NCBI RefSeq assembly: GCF_014805625.2 | Contig: NW_023998455.1 | Span: 3,496,197-3,560,196 of the forward strand | Direction: 5' to 3' | Source of the DNA: Glossina fuscipes | Taxonomy: Eukaryota; Arthropoda; Insecta; Diptera; Glossinidae | Length of the DNA stretch: 64,000 bases | Shown here: piece by piece, positions 36,640-49,329 of the stretch | Layout: each line of letters starts with the position of its first letter | Numbering within the stretch: position 1 is the first letter of the stretch | Translations under genes and position numbers: made by a program | The notes under the pieces: model-generated | The model's database searches: none | Told to the model about the DNA's origin: nothing | Seen by the model: the letters and a program-made list of their open reading frames with translations, nothing else

Positions 36640-37990
36640 CTGTTCAAAAGGCAGAGCGAGACTTTAACTCGCCCAAAACCACCTAAAGTCCTATGCCCTA
36701 CCCTGTGACACGACCGTTTGGACCGTATACTTTCACCGGGATAGTCGTTTAGACACTACTTAACTGCTTACGTTTACGCTTCTCATTTCTTGTTTTCCCT
36801 TGATGTTTCCGGCGAGCACTCTTGCCGTCTTGCATATTTTCAGGTCGTGCAATATATTTTTTACAAGATTGTCTGGGAGAGGGATTTCTGTCTGTAGAGT
36901 CTGTCGTTCGTTGTGGACCGACAAAGAACACATGTTCAGCGTCTTCGCGGCACTTGCAACAACTGCAACATCCTGCTTTAGTTTAAAATTATGTAAGTGG
37001 GCTCTAAAACAACCATGACTGCTTATCGATTGTGCTAAATGAAAGTCAACCTCACCATGCTGCCTATTTGGGGTCTGCCTTTCTCGCGACTTCTGCAGCG
37101 AAAGATGCTATGCTCTGCATCTTCGTTCGTTTCCGAGCATGCCGGGCAATTTGGCGAATTGTCGTGCCCGAACCTGAACAGGTACTTTCACCAGTCAGGA
37201 ACTGGGTGTGAGGTAGTACTTTACCTCACCGTGTGACCTTTCGATCCATTGCATTATATTTGGAATAACAACGTACGTCCTTCTTCCATCCGTCGTTTTT
37301 TTCTAACGCGATTGCCTAGTCCGCATATCGTCCGCCAAGATGTCGATTGACATGGCACCAGCAATCACAAGATCAGCATCGTCCGACACTGTCCGGAATC
37401 CGCTTATCTGCCTTAGCGCACTAAGACGATATATTGCCGCCAACTTTCGGTACACTGCCTTCACTGTGAGTGCACCGGCCCAGACTGGGCTTCTGTACAT
37501 TATGACCGAAGTTATCATCGTGGCTATTACATTCGATTGGTGAATTTCGGGCCTCCGATATTTGGCGTAATCCTTGCTAGCGACGCCTGGATGTCGGCAA
37601 ACTTTCTCAGCCGCGTACTTAACGTGGTGCTTAAAGTTGAGTCAATGGTCGAGCATAACTCCAAGGTATTTCATGGCACTTGTGTGCCTGTGTGTGTCTT
37701 ATCTCGCTATGCGAGTTGGATATCCAAAATTTCAAAACAAACGAACGCATCTCACTTAATATTTCAGCTAATTCTTTTGTCTATGGCTGATTCAAGAGGG
37801 TTTGCCATGACGTTTGGTCCTCCACATGAGGACAACGGTCGTGGCGTCTTCACAAGTTTTATTCTCTGTGGGTCAAACTTTCAGTTCGATTTACGTATAA
37901 TCACAACAGCCGCCAAAGTTGGCAAGAATCGAACCAAAGCTTTTTATCACCTATTTGCGATTTCCGGTCGAATCGCATAGTCCTATTATT
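36640..37990 (-). mobile_element. R1-clade-like non-LTR retrotransposon, 3' remnant
   Basis: On the minus strand: MKYLGVMLDH then NFKHHVKYAAEKV and, one frame over, DIQASLARITPNIGGP, then SVIMYRSPVWAGALTVKAVY, AAIYRLSALRQISGFRTVSD and IAGAMSIDILADDMR. These are the thumb region of an R1-type reverse transcriptase. Downstream come a zinc knuckle (NCPACSETNEDAEHSIFRC) and then a second copy of the same module (HGEVDFHLAQSISSHGCFRA, CCKCREDAEHVFF). Multiple frameshifts and a stop within the motif make it dead. The 5' part of the element is missing. Confidence 0.8.
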
Positions 37991-38060
37991 TCCAATTAGC
38001 GAATGGCGACGGACAATTAGAGTCCTTTTTCCTTGTCTACGTTGGGCACGTGACTGTGAA

Positions 38061-39129
38061 TGCATCACTTTCATTTTGAAAGTGAGACTTCTAAGCGATG
38101 AACCAGTTTTATTTTTACATTTCTACTTGTTTGTGATCTCAAATGTGATAACGGCAGCCAGACAGATAAATGGATAAATGATTGCAAAAAAATTAGATTA
38201 ATTCAGGATAAATTCATGTTCCATATGCCCATCGACACCGAAACATTTTTGAAAACAATAAGAAAAACATCCATCATTGCTTACGTATTTTACCTATGCG
38301 TACGAGGCGAGAAGTCTTGCAAAAAAAATTAAATAAAAGTTTTATTAAAATGCAGCAAATGTGTGACGCTGTTTTGCATGTCTTTTTCATTATTATATCA
38401 TCTTATCCTTTTTCACGTTTTCTTTTTTTATTAAAAAATTTTTTAATCTATTTTTTTTTTTTTTTTGTATACATTTTAAAATACCAGATAATATTCAGTT
38501 TATGATCTCCACCGATATCTCATTAAACTAGTTAGATAACAACGATTGTGGCTGATGATGATAAGCAAAACACTTTTCATATCTCGTACATATCTCGCGA
38601 AAGAAAGCAAACAAACAAACAAAATTTAAAGTTAATTATTGGCCATAAATTTTCTTTTTCTTTTTCTCTATTTTTTATTTCGCACATACCTTTACTTATA
38701 TTCAAACATAAACATTTTTATCTACTTATATATATATGTATAATATGTTGTGTGTACAATTACAGATTATACTCGTGTGTATCCACTACAAAGTCAACAA
38801 TGATGACATTAAAAAGTTAAAAAGAAAGAAAAAAAAGAAAAAACTTCCTGGCTTTTTACTCACTCACTCTTACCACAGAGAAGCAAATTGTATGCAGTGG
38901 CTGTAGTTGGTGAAGAGCACCGTGTGCGGCGCGAGATGCATTAGAATTGCACTTTACAAGATAACGCGAAATATCACAAATGCTGACCAAGTTGCCCAAT
39001 GTCATAAATTCGAATAGCGGCCAGCCATCAATGAATCCTTGCGTAATAATAATATAACATATTGATCGAAGCGTGCGTCGTCAAGCGAAAACGTTCTTCT
39101 TTCCTTTAAGTTTTCGTACGTTTTTCTTT

Positions 39130-39161
<32 letters not shown>

Positions 39162-39358
39162 GTATTTTCCTTTAGAAAATTGGAAAAATATATTTTATTA
39201 AAATTGAATTGTAAAAGAACAACAACAAAAAAAAAATAAAAAAAAAAATTATAACTACGCTCGTCATTTTTGGCCGGTAATTAATAAATTGCTTTAACCA
39301 ACGTGTGGCGAAACGGGCGCCGGAACTGTGCTGCCAGTTGTGGTTGGCTGCACAAGCA
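38061..39358. other. SPPL3 upstream region
   Basis: Poly-T and (TA)n runs. The part 38860-39120 is less AT-rich and precedes the SPPL3 start, so it may hold its promoter and 5' UTR. A TTTCCTTTAG acceptor-like site at about 39165-39174 suggests a 5' UTR intron. No coding exon was seen. Confidence 0.35.
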
Positions 39359-42047
39359 ATGTCGCACAGTGCTTTAAATGGTGCAGCCGCAGCAGCAGCA
39401 GCAGCAGCAGCAGCAGCCGGTGTACTCATTGATAGCGGCAGTGGTGGTGGTGGCAGCAGCAGCAGCAGCAGTAGTAGCGGCAGCACAAATACCGGTGGCA
39501 GCAGCACCTTTCAAACCGCTACTGGCATTATGGACTCATCGCGTGTCTCCACTTGCCTTATATCCATGTTACTTATAGTTTACGGTAGTTTTCGTAGTTT
39601 AAATATTGAACAAGAGGCACGAGAGCGTGAGCAAAAGAAACGCAATGAATCGATGACAAATTTAATTACCGGTGAACCTGTTGAACAGGAGCCCAGTAAG
39701 TGTGATTGCGTGCTTGTGTTTTTATTAAACACATTTCAAAAAAAAAAAAAAAATGCAAAGTTTTTATTAACTAGTTTCGCTTATTATCATCATCATTATT
39801 ATTATTATTATTGTATTATTGCAGATAAGTTTGCTACTCTGGATACTATGCATGCTTTGTGTTTACCTTTGGGTGCCTCAATATCTCTTTTAATCATGTT
39901 TTTCTTTTTCGATTCCATGCAATTGTTATTCGCTGTCTGCACTGCAAGTAAGTTGTCTCATTTTTTCCAATTAGATCATCATTGCCTAACTATATATACT
40001 AACTATATATATTCCTTTATACATATATATGTAGTTATTGCTACAGTCGCTTTGGCATTTTTATTATTACCCATGTGCCAGTATATCATACGGCCATGTA
40101 CGGACGGCAATCGAATATCATTTGGCATTTGTGGACGTTTCACTGCCGCCGAACTCTTTAGTTTTACACTCTCCGTATCGATTGTTTGCATTTGGGTTCT
40201 CACCGGTCATTGGTTGCTGATGGATGGTAAGTAAATTTCTTTTTTAATTTACTTCTACCAAAGTATCTGAACGAAAAAAAAAAAATATTTGCAAAAAATT
40301 TAATGTGTTTTACTATCCACCGATCTTTTTCAATTCACATCGCATAGAGCAAAGAAATTAAAGTAAAAATCTAGTGCGCCTTTGACAACATCAAAGGCAT
40401 TCGTTAATAGTTTTTTTTATTTTTATCATAAATGTGCCCTTTTCGTCAAAAGCCCTGTCTTTGATCGGCACTGACACTGTGTCCAGGCTATTTGCCAAAT
40501 CCATATAACATATATTTACCTAACCATAGGTAAATCTTTCACCTCTTTTGTCCTATTGAAAATGCGACCATTCCGTGATCAAAAAAAATTCTAAATTCAA
40601 GATCTTTTTACTTTAAATCCAAGATATTCTTTTTTTCTTCTTCTTTGTCTTGGATGGCATGAAACCATTACAAGGTATTTGCGTGAATGGGGATTTTCGC
40701 AATATGTTTGTTCGCTTATTAGATAAAGTTTGTTCACTCTTCAAAATTTAAGCCGAAGAAAACAAACATGTATTTTAATCAAAAATATAAATTATTTCCA
40801 AATATCATTAAAGCTTTAAAAAAAAAAAAAAAAACAAGCAAGAAGACACCATTTGTGGAACAGCGATTATCCAGACAGACTGTGTATAACAAGTTTGATC
40901 AAAAATTACGATTTGTAGGTTGAATACAACAAGACCACAGGCGTACAGGGACGGACAGACGGATAAACATTCAAAATCATCGCTAGACTGAAAGTTCTTC
41001 TTCTTCTAGGTGTTGTAGGTGTTGTAGAAAAGTAAAATGGCATCATTTTGTTCGACTAGAATTCATCATTAGAATCATGATGAATAATGATGCTCCTGAT
41101 CATGCTTTACAAAATTGATATCATTTTTAAACATCAAAAAATATTTCATCATATTATTATTATTATTATTATTATTATTGTTATTATTTCCAGCTATGGG
41201 CATGGGTTTATGCGTGGCTTTCATTGCTTTTGTACGTTTGCCGAGCTTGAAAGTGTCCACATTGCTATTAACCGGTCTACTCATATACGATGTCTTTTGG
41301 GTATTCTTCTCCTCCTATATATTTAGCACAAATGTTATGGTTAAAGTCGCTACACGACCGGCTGAAAATCCTGTTGGTATTGTGGCTAGAAAATTTAATT
41401 TGGGGAATATGGTTAAAGAGCCACCGAAACTTAATCTACCTGGTAAATTGGTATTTCCCAGCATACACAATAGTGGTCACTTTTCTATGCTGGGCTTGGG
41501 CGATATTGTGATGCCTGGTCTATTATTATGCTTTGTTTTACGTTATGATGCCTATAAAAAATCCCAAGGTGTAACAACAGATCCCACATTACCGCCACCA
41601 AGAGGGGTTGGTTCGAAATTAACCTATTTTCATTGTTCCTTATTGGGGTAAATATGAAAAAAAAAAAAACAAAAAAAAAAAGAAGATACTATATATATAT
41701 ATATATATAATATACGTTTTTAAAAATGTGCTTCATTTGAGATTAATTTTATTTTTAAAAAGGTATTTCCTCGGCCTTCTAACGGCTACTGTTAGCTCGG
41801 AAGTGTTTAAGGCTGCTCAACCGGCTTTATTGTATTTAGTACCATTTACATTGTTGCCTTTATTGACCATGGCTTATCTAAAGGTAATCATTTCATTATT
41901 ATATATTCCGATATAGCGTATTTGTATGTAAAGTATGTTTGGTTATGTAAATGATTTTCTTTTGTGTTAAAATTTCAGGGTGACTTGCGTCGTATGTGGA
42001 GTGAACCTTTTATAACACAACAATCCTCAAAACAACTGGAAGTCTGA
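39359..42047 (+). CDS. SPPL3, signal-peptide-peptidase-like intramembrane aspartyl protease
   Basis: Exons 39359-39695, 39825-39947, 40035-40226, 41194-41647, 41763-41883 and 41979-42047 join in frame to 431 residues. Multiple membrane helices are evident, and all GxGD-protease motifs are present: LLIYDVFW (D250), [11 protein letters not shown] (D321) and QPALLYLVP (PAL, about 389). The family cleaves type II membrane proteins; SPPL3 sheds Golgi glycosyltransferases and acts in Golgi/ER membranes. It is about 45 residues longer than the usual 385-390 because of an N-terminal insertion of 12 Ala followed by Gly/Ser runs, encoded by nearly pure GCA and AGC repeats. Start taken as ATG 39359; the frame stays open upstream but without ATG. 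Intron 3 (967 bp) contains a dispersed repeat fragment. Confidence 0.93.
39381..39480 (+). repeat. Coding GCA/AGC trinucleotide repeat in SPPL3 exon 1
   Basis: Nine GCA codons in a row inside a 12-Ala tract, then GGT/GGC and AGC/AGT runs encoding Gly4 and Ser8. Such runs slip readily, so length may vary between individuals. Confidence 0.9.
40845..41030 (+). repeat. Dispersed repeat family 1 fragment in SPPL3 intron 3
   Basis: CACCATTTGTGGAACAGC, then GGGACGGACAGACGGATAAA and CTTCTAGGTGTTGTAG match the family's internal order. Confidence 0.55.
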
Positions 42048-42744
42048 ATGTTTTCTCTACACAACACCAAAATATTATTTTTCGTTCATATTTTTTTTTT
42101 TTTTTTTTTTAACTTATATGTATCTACTACACATATTAATTTATAAGCGTTTGTTTAATATTATTATTATGATTATTATTATGATTATTATTATTACTAT
42201 TATTATTATTATTATTATTTCTCAAGTTATTTTTAAATGTGTGTAATATGCTAGCATAGCTAAGGTAATCTTATGAGATTTAATTTTTTACAAACTAATT
42301 TTTATTATCTAATGAATCTTAGTATCTTAGTACTTTACATTTTTTAAATTTTGATTAATTAAAAAAAAAAAAGAAAAAAAAAAACAACACAAAACATACA
42401 TACATAAAAAAAAATCTCTCTCATAGCAACATAACTACAATTCCAGCTAGCATCGTTTTATGCAAAAAGAAATAGAATGCTAATATATATATATATATAT
42501 ATTTATAAAAAATAATAAAGAAAGAAAGAGACAAAAAAAAATACCTAGAATATTATTACAATTACAAGATAATCTTAACTCAAAAAACTGAAAAACATGA
42601 AAGCATAACAACAAAATCGTTATTTGTCGTCTGAATTTATTTTCAAGTTTAGAATCAAAAATTATTTATTAACATGACAATTTTTTTCGAATCGTTTTTT
42701 TTTTTTTTTACAACACAACATACATAACATACACACACACACAC

Positions 42745-42781
<37 letters not shown>

Positions 42782-45080
42782 GACTTATTCTTATTCTTAT
42801 TCTCTTACTTTCAGTTGAAAGACGCTGGTATACCCACTATCGAAGGGCTTTCACATTCGTTAGACTTGTCCATCTGTTGCTAATTACCGGGAATCATTTC
42901 ATAAAGAACATACATCCAACTCTTTTTTACACGGTAGCTGAATTCCTTAGAAAATCATGTAAAAAAAATCCGACATATGATAAAATTGGGTATAGGTCTC
43001 ACACAACTGTACAAAATCGTATAAGATGGTAAAAAACTCAAAATATCAATGGGAGTTGTGTCGAACTGAAATGTAACCGAGAAATAATTTCATAGTAGAG
43101 TATAGAAAATAATCCGTGGTAGTTGTGTCGAACTGAAATGGAAAGTAGCCTTTTCACGGCCTTCAATACCCCAATGACACAAGAGACACATATATTGAAC
43201 TCTGTGCTACATACATACGTTGGAAAGAATTAAACGAAAAAAAAGAAATAAAAAAATTTATATACCGTGAAAATTCACTCCATAAGATGACAATGTATAA
43301 TAAAACCCCATTCCGGTTAATAAAAGTTCCCAAAGTAGCTCAAGCCCAATAGTCCAAGTCACGTGACGCATGTATGATCATAAACCGACCGACTTCCGAT
43401 TGCAGTATCCTCTCAATTGTATTTTTTTGCTGCATACCTAAGTGTCTGTTGGACATTGGCAAAATGAGAGTAAAAAAAAAAAATTTTTTTTACGATTCGT
43501 GCTACGACAAAATTATTCGTGTTAAAAAGTGCAATTGTTCTTATTTGGGGGAACCGTGTTATTTCAAAGTAGGAAAAAAAGGTGGGTGTATATAGGATCA
43601 GCATTTGATTCAGAATTGATTTCCCTCTCTTTGTCCGTCCGTTTCAGTGTTGGAATATACAGAGTTGTAAAAATCAGGAAAAAAATACTAAAAGAAAGTT
43701 GAGCCATGGCCATGGTCACAGGTCGAGTTCTGCTACTCCAAGTTGCATCGACAAGACACATAAAACGAACTGTTGCTCTGCAACTTGATTTGTGATCGAG
43801 TTCCAAGAGATTCAAAGAAAAAGTGTATGTAACACACATACAAATAAATATGTCCAAAGAAGATCTAATAATATCTCCTACACTGATCAAAAGGGAATAT
43901 TGGCATGAAAATGCTAGAAAGATCACGAGTAACTAAATGGGACGCGTAGATTGAAAAAAAAAAGAAGAAAAACACTATTTCAATACTCCAGTGCACAATA
44001 ATGCATTTAAAGCTTTTAAAGCGGTGGGTATGAGAAATTCGTCTTTAAGGCATGGAATGTAAGATTCTTTAAGGGTTTTTTTTTTTTTAATGTATTTTTT
44101 TTTTTTTATGCAAATTGTGTTTGAAAACTTTTGTAAGAGTTTTTTTGTTTTTTTTAATTTCAATTTTTTTTAAAAAGATTTTCCAATAAGAAAAGCCAAA
44201 ATAGTTAGTCATGCTCTGTATCTAATAATAACTTAAATATAAAAATCATCTAAAATCATCTGTATATATAATAAAAGAACGAACTATAAGTATTCCTTAT
44301 ATGAATTAGTTTTTTAAGTAATACTAACTGAAAACAAAAAATATCAATTAATTTTTTCAATGTTTTTTTTTTTTTTTTTAATATTATTATTTGTTTATTT
44401 TAATCTATAAATTTTAGTACAAAAGAGCAAAAAAAAAACAAAGAAAAACACTGGAAATAATTTTTTGCTTAGGCAAAGAAACGTTCAATTTTGAACATTT
44501 TTCCACAACAACCGAAATTGTTTTGATTTTTTTTAACTTGAATATATATATATGTATATATATATATGTATGTATATGTATGAAAAAAAACAAAACCAAA
44601 TTAATCATTACTTTATATTATACAAGTTATTGTTTTTTACCGGAGTTGATTTATATCCAAACACCACCGACAAACGGGAATATACTGTACTTGCCATTCC
44701 ATTTCCTAAGCTCCGGAATAATGTCACGAAAAAATTCCATAAAATATAATTTGATCAGTTTGAAATGCCGAATCGTTCGGTATATATGTTGTCGTATGTT
44801 GTCTGATGTTGCAAACATATTCAAATCATAAAACTTATACTAGTGGGAAACTTAGAACTTCATCGTTTTTAATCCTTAGCTAATGTTGATTGCAAGTTTA
44901 GTTAAAAATTTCAAGATTCTCTACAAAGGAAGTGCTGCTCATCGATCCGCAATTATACAATACAATTGAAATTCAAATATTCTTTGCTTTACCCCCTTTT
45001 TTCATATACACGCAATTTCGGAATGAATTAATCTCGGAGTCTCTGCAATATTAGAATGTATAATGTGATGCTTATATAAT
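42048..45080. other. SPPL3 3' flank, simple sequence
   Basis: (ATT)n at about 42161-42220, (TA)n at 42484-42501, (CA)n at 42731-42779 and many poly-A/T runs. A tandem duplication puts GTTGTGTCGAACTGAAATG at about 43054 and 43121. No gene was seen. Confidence 0.45.
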
Positions 45081-45089
45081 GTTTCTTTT

Positions 45090-45770
45090 GTAGTGCTGGA
45101 TGCTGATGATTTTCTTTCCTCCGGTCCTCCGAAAGCCTAAAGCATCTTATAAAGTACGTGTGTTGAACTGATTTAAGCAAGTCCGTCCATTTTCTGTCCG
45201 CAAAAATGATACTCTAGACTTCAAATTTGGCAAAAAAAAACACAGGCCCAAATCGGTCAAGGCCTTTACGGTAGCACGTTCTTCTGCTTTCCAAAAGGGG
45301 AAAAAAATGGGTTTTCTCCCGATTACTCACATCAGATGAACATTATATTCTGTAGGCTATGCTATAGTGGCTGTAGAAAAATGGAAGACATCGGCCACGC
45401 CTACCCAACAATATAGCTTATCAAAAAAAATTTTTTTTTGATCAAATCCTTAGAAACGCCCAAAAGCAGGCTTCAAACATCTCGTAAAGTATATACATTC
45501 TTGGTCAGTATTTCTCTATCCATCTGTCCGTCTGGGTATCTATGGTAGCAATTCTCCCCTCTCTCACAAAAATGAAGATAGCGTATGAAAATTTGCAATA
45601 GACCCAAACGGGGAAAAGGATAAGCATAATGCAACAGAAACTGAGAAGGCCTTCTCTTTTTGGGATTTTCGATTGTTGCTCATAAACACACAATAAGGGA
45701 TGCACTATATAAATTTCCAGTTTTTATTCTGCAGCAATGTAAAAAATCACTTCCGCCCAGGCAATATTAT
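45090..45770. repeat. Dispersed repeat family 2, two adjacent copies
   Basis: Blocks CTGATTTAAGCAAGTCCGTC, CGTAAAGTATATACATTCTTGG and ATCTGTCCGTCTGG resemble widespread dipteran DINE/mini-me-like elements and recur at 61040-61520. The second copy begins at about 45400. Confidence 0.5.
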
Positions 45771-46201
45771 GCGTTTGGAATATGGGATTTTTGATTTTTC
45801 TTTTTTTTTTAAGAAAACATTAGAATATAGTTTTCTTACTTGTTTAAAATGAAGTTAGGGCCTTAAAATGCGGCATAGGGTGCTTTGCCCTTTACATTAT
45901 CTCCACTTATCCAAACAGGAGAATCTTTATCATATATGCAGCGTAGTTTGGCAGATGGACAGATGGACATGCTTACGCGTATTTGCAAAATCTGCAAGTG
46001 GCAAAAAAATTGGTGAAGTTTTTTAAGCTTACTTGTGGGCGTTGCAAATGTTTTTACAAAATGTATATACCTTCCATTCTAGGGTAAAAGCTTTACGTGA
46101 GTGACCAGAAATTACATAAAAATTTCATGATCGGCATTATGGGAAAGATGAAAGTGAACTTTTTCAATGTAAATAATCTACTTCACTCCAGATCCGCTCC
46201 A

Positions 46202-46252
<51 letters not shown>

Positions 46253-48435
46253 CAAAATTCTTATTGTTTTATCAATGTAAATACATTAATCATTAATAGC
46301 TAAGTTCCCCCCATCTGCTTTTTTGAGGGATATTCACTGGTTCTATTCGTGTTTGTAATCCATTTCTTTGCATAGATGAACAACAACAACAACAACAACC
46401 TTTTTTAGTCTCTTAGTGTTCTCTTAATCTCTCGGAAAGTCTTCTTACTTATATGTCTTATCATTTGAACATTACACCAAAAAAAAAAAAAAAAAATGAG
46501 GATCGCATACATACACAAATGTGTTTGTATTTTTTATTTATTTTTTTCCCCCCAAACAAAATTCCCTTGAAACATAAAAAATATTCAAATTTGCTTAATT
46601 GACTAAAAAACAGAAAAACAAAAAAAAAGAAAACTTTTTCCCATTAAAAATTATAAAATATGTGTATTTCTAGAATTATATTAGTATATAAGAATGAGTT
46701 AAAAATAAAAACAAAAACCGATTAAATCAGAAATATGAAAATTTTTAAATAAAATTTAAGTTACAAAAAAAAAAATTTAACATATACATAAAAAATTCTT
46801 TCTTTCAATCTCGGTGAAGCGCGTGAAACGAAAACAGACTTTAGCTTCAATTAAGGGAACGAACCACTTTACCTTTCAGGGGTAGCCCACAAACACGAGA
46901 ATATTCGAAATCTCAAATTACGCGATCCAAATTTTTTTCAAGATAACCCCTATAGAGTAGCACAGTATATATATTATATAATAATAATAATATATAATTA
47001 ATATATATATACATTAAGATCTAAAAAATAGATCCATGTGATCCAAATTCTCTACCGTTAACTACTCAATGCTCAATGCTACTATGAATCAATTTTTATT
47101 GAAGAGTTTGCCATATTCATGAGGAATCTTATATGGAATGGGGTTCAAGAACTAGACCCACGTGGTTCGAATTTCCCAAATTACTAGCAAAAAAAAAAAA
47201 AACATGCTTTTAGGTGATATAAACTCGGCAAGGATGATTTCTTTGTCAATTTAACCTTGTGAACCAATTTCCACCATAACATAATGAAAATTGGATCTTG
47301 TTACCATACGAAAATTTTGTCGTCGTAGAAACGGTTAAATGAGAGGGCGTTGAAAAAATTGCCACAGCTGAACCAAATTTAGAATTTCGAAGTAGTATTA
47401 TTAAGCGGATTTTTTAGACAAACTTTCGCTTAAGCGTTCGTCCTTAAAATGGACCTAACCCCTGCGACACTGGCATATTTTCTTTCTTTTGTTCGTAGTC
47501 GCTGGAATGTGAGCTTGTACACTCGGTTATGTGAGAGGGCGTTGAAAAATTGCTATAGCAATCGTCGTTTTTTGCACAAACTTCGCCGACCCTAAAAATG
47601 AGAGGTAACAGTAATACCTAAACAGCTTACGTCGAACTTACGTGCACTTATATCCATTTTCTAGGTAACACTGTCTACATTTGCAAAGATTATTTGAGCA
47701 AAAAGAATGAATGCTTTGTTGGACAATCATCATCTGTATTGAATTAAATGTTAAGAGTTCCTCTATAGATACACATCTCCAAGCGAGCATTATACTCTCG
47801 GGGTATTTCACCTCACGCAACGTCGTGGTACCTCCAAGTGGCAGTAAGCATCTCCAAATGGACTGCACTGGCTGTCTGCAATAATATTTTGATGGCTAAG
47901 GCTGACGCGCGTAAAAACAACAATTCGCAAACAGCCTAGCATTAAATATCGGCCAAAATTTCTCGCGAGTGACATATATGCACAAATCGACGACCCATAT
48001 TCGCAAGAAGGTTTTTGATATGTTCAAGACCTGGGTTAACTGCTTCGTTACATCAATGGGAAATACGACCGCTGATGCTCGTTAATTTTCAATATACTGA
48101 TACATCTAATAAACCGATTGCTTAGGTTACTTAGATTTTAAGTTTTCACGATAAGCCATTCATAACTTTTGATCGAGAAAATGTGGAACACAAAACATGA
48201 CGAAACTCCAAGTCTTGTATAATTTTCAATTTTTCAACAAAAAAAAGGAAAATTGAGACTTACCAGCAAAACACTTTCCATTGTTGTGATGTTTGAACAA
48301 ACATTTTTGCTTGAGCAGAAGGAATAAGAGATGTTCGGACATGGCTTACCATTTTCTGTACAAGAACTACCCACTACATCTGCATTAAAAGTTTTTTTAA
48401 GTTAAAAATTGAATTATAATTTGTGTAGATTTATC
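45771..48435. other. Repeat-rich stretch without a recognisable gene
   Basis: (TC)n joined to (AC)n at 46201-46251 and (AAC)n at 46379-46400. A block with TTAAATGAGAGGGCGTTGAAAA occurs twice (about 47334 and 47527) and again in altered form near 55245. Nothing coding was seen. Confidence 0.4.
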
Positions 48436-48439
48436 AAAC

Positions 48440-48670
48440 TCAACGGCTTTGGATTATCTTGATCCCCTATTTTCGTCCACACACGCTCTCTCACGTCTGT
48501 CTATCCATCCGTCTAATGTCTGTCCATGTATTTTTGGGTTCAACTGTGCAGGTCGCAATTTTTGAGATATTTTGGTACACTGACGTAGTCTGATACTCCG
48601 CCCCCCCCCCCCCCCCTATAACGTCCTATTCTAAAAAGTTGTATTATCGCCCTTTTCATATCGGGAAGGT
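48440..48670 (-). repeat. Dispersed repeat family 1 copy containing a C16 run
   Basis: CATCCGTCTAATGTCTGTCC, AATTTTTGAGATATTTTGG and CTATAACGTCCTATTCTAAA match the reverse family order. A 16-base C homopolymer sits at 48601-48616. Confidence 0.7.
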
Positions 48671-49019
48671 TAGGCAATGAAATTGTTGTGGTTGTCCGTC
48701 ACGTTTTGGTTTAATAATTTTCCTAGTTTTGGGGTAGTCGAAAAAGTCGTGTTGTGAGTTTTTACCTAAATAGCCGCTTCATCTGCACTTTTACATCTCT
48801 TTACTTTGTCCTACGCGTAAACCTTTTGCATGAAATGAAGTAAAAAAAATTGTTCACGTGTTTATACAACATCAAAAATTGTTTAGTTTCTGAATATCAA
48901 ATCCCCTAATCTGAATATTTGTTTCGAAGGTAAACGCATACACTGATATATTATAAAGTAGACATCGGATCACCCATGCAGGAAATGAGAATATCGTACG
49001 AAATAAGAATATTTCAATC

Positions 49020-49215
49020 CGCCCGAGTAGCCGAAGACGAGGAATCTCGACTAGCGTGTAATAATATTTTTTTGGTCGTATAATAAATTTTTCTGGTCGT
49101 ATAATAAATTTTTTTGGTCGTCAATGGTCGTGGGTTCGAATCTCAAGTGCGGTAGAATTTTTAATAAAAAAGCCGATAGCCTTAGATGCTAGTACTTTTA
49201 AGAGTTTAGTCTTGG
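49020..49215 (+). mobile_element. Candidate tRNA-derived SINE
   Basis: An A-box-like segment CGCCCGAGTAGCCGAAGACG (49020) and a perfect B box GGTTCGAATCT (49133-49143) are spaced by an expanded region with a 21-bp unit GGTCGTATAATAAATTTTT (49074, 49095, partial at 49116). A 3' body follows (TCTCAAGTGC, AAAAAAGCCGATAG, CTTAGATGCTAGT). The body recurs at 61603-61650, which shows dispersal. The head looks most like a class II (Ser/Leu) tRNA. Confidence 0.55.
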
Positions 49216-49329
49216 AATTTATTTCTCTGGTGAAATTAATAATAATAATAATAAAAATAGTTCTTTCATTTTTATAACGTTATTGCCCGTTTTGATTCTT
49301 CTTCATCATTATAATATACACTATATATT

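Noticed and set aside
37537..37980. 147-codon plus-strand frame
   Set aside because: It is the antisense of the R1-like reverse-transcriptase remnant, whose motifs are on the minus strand.
41075..41284. Poly-asparagine minus-strand frame
   Set aside because: Translation of the (ATT)n run and the antisense of SPPL3 exon 4.
49133..49143. Functional tRNA gene at the perfect B box
   Set aside because: The A-to-B spacing is far too long, and the acceptor and anticodon stems do not pair, so a SINE is more likely.
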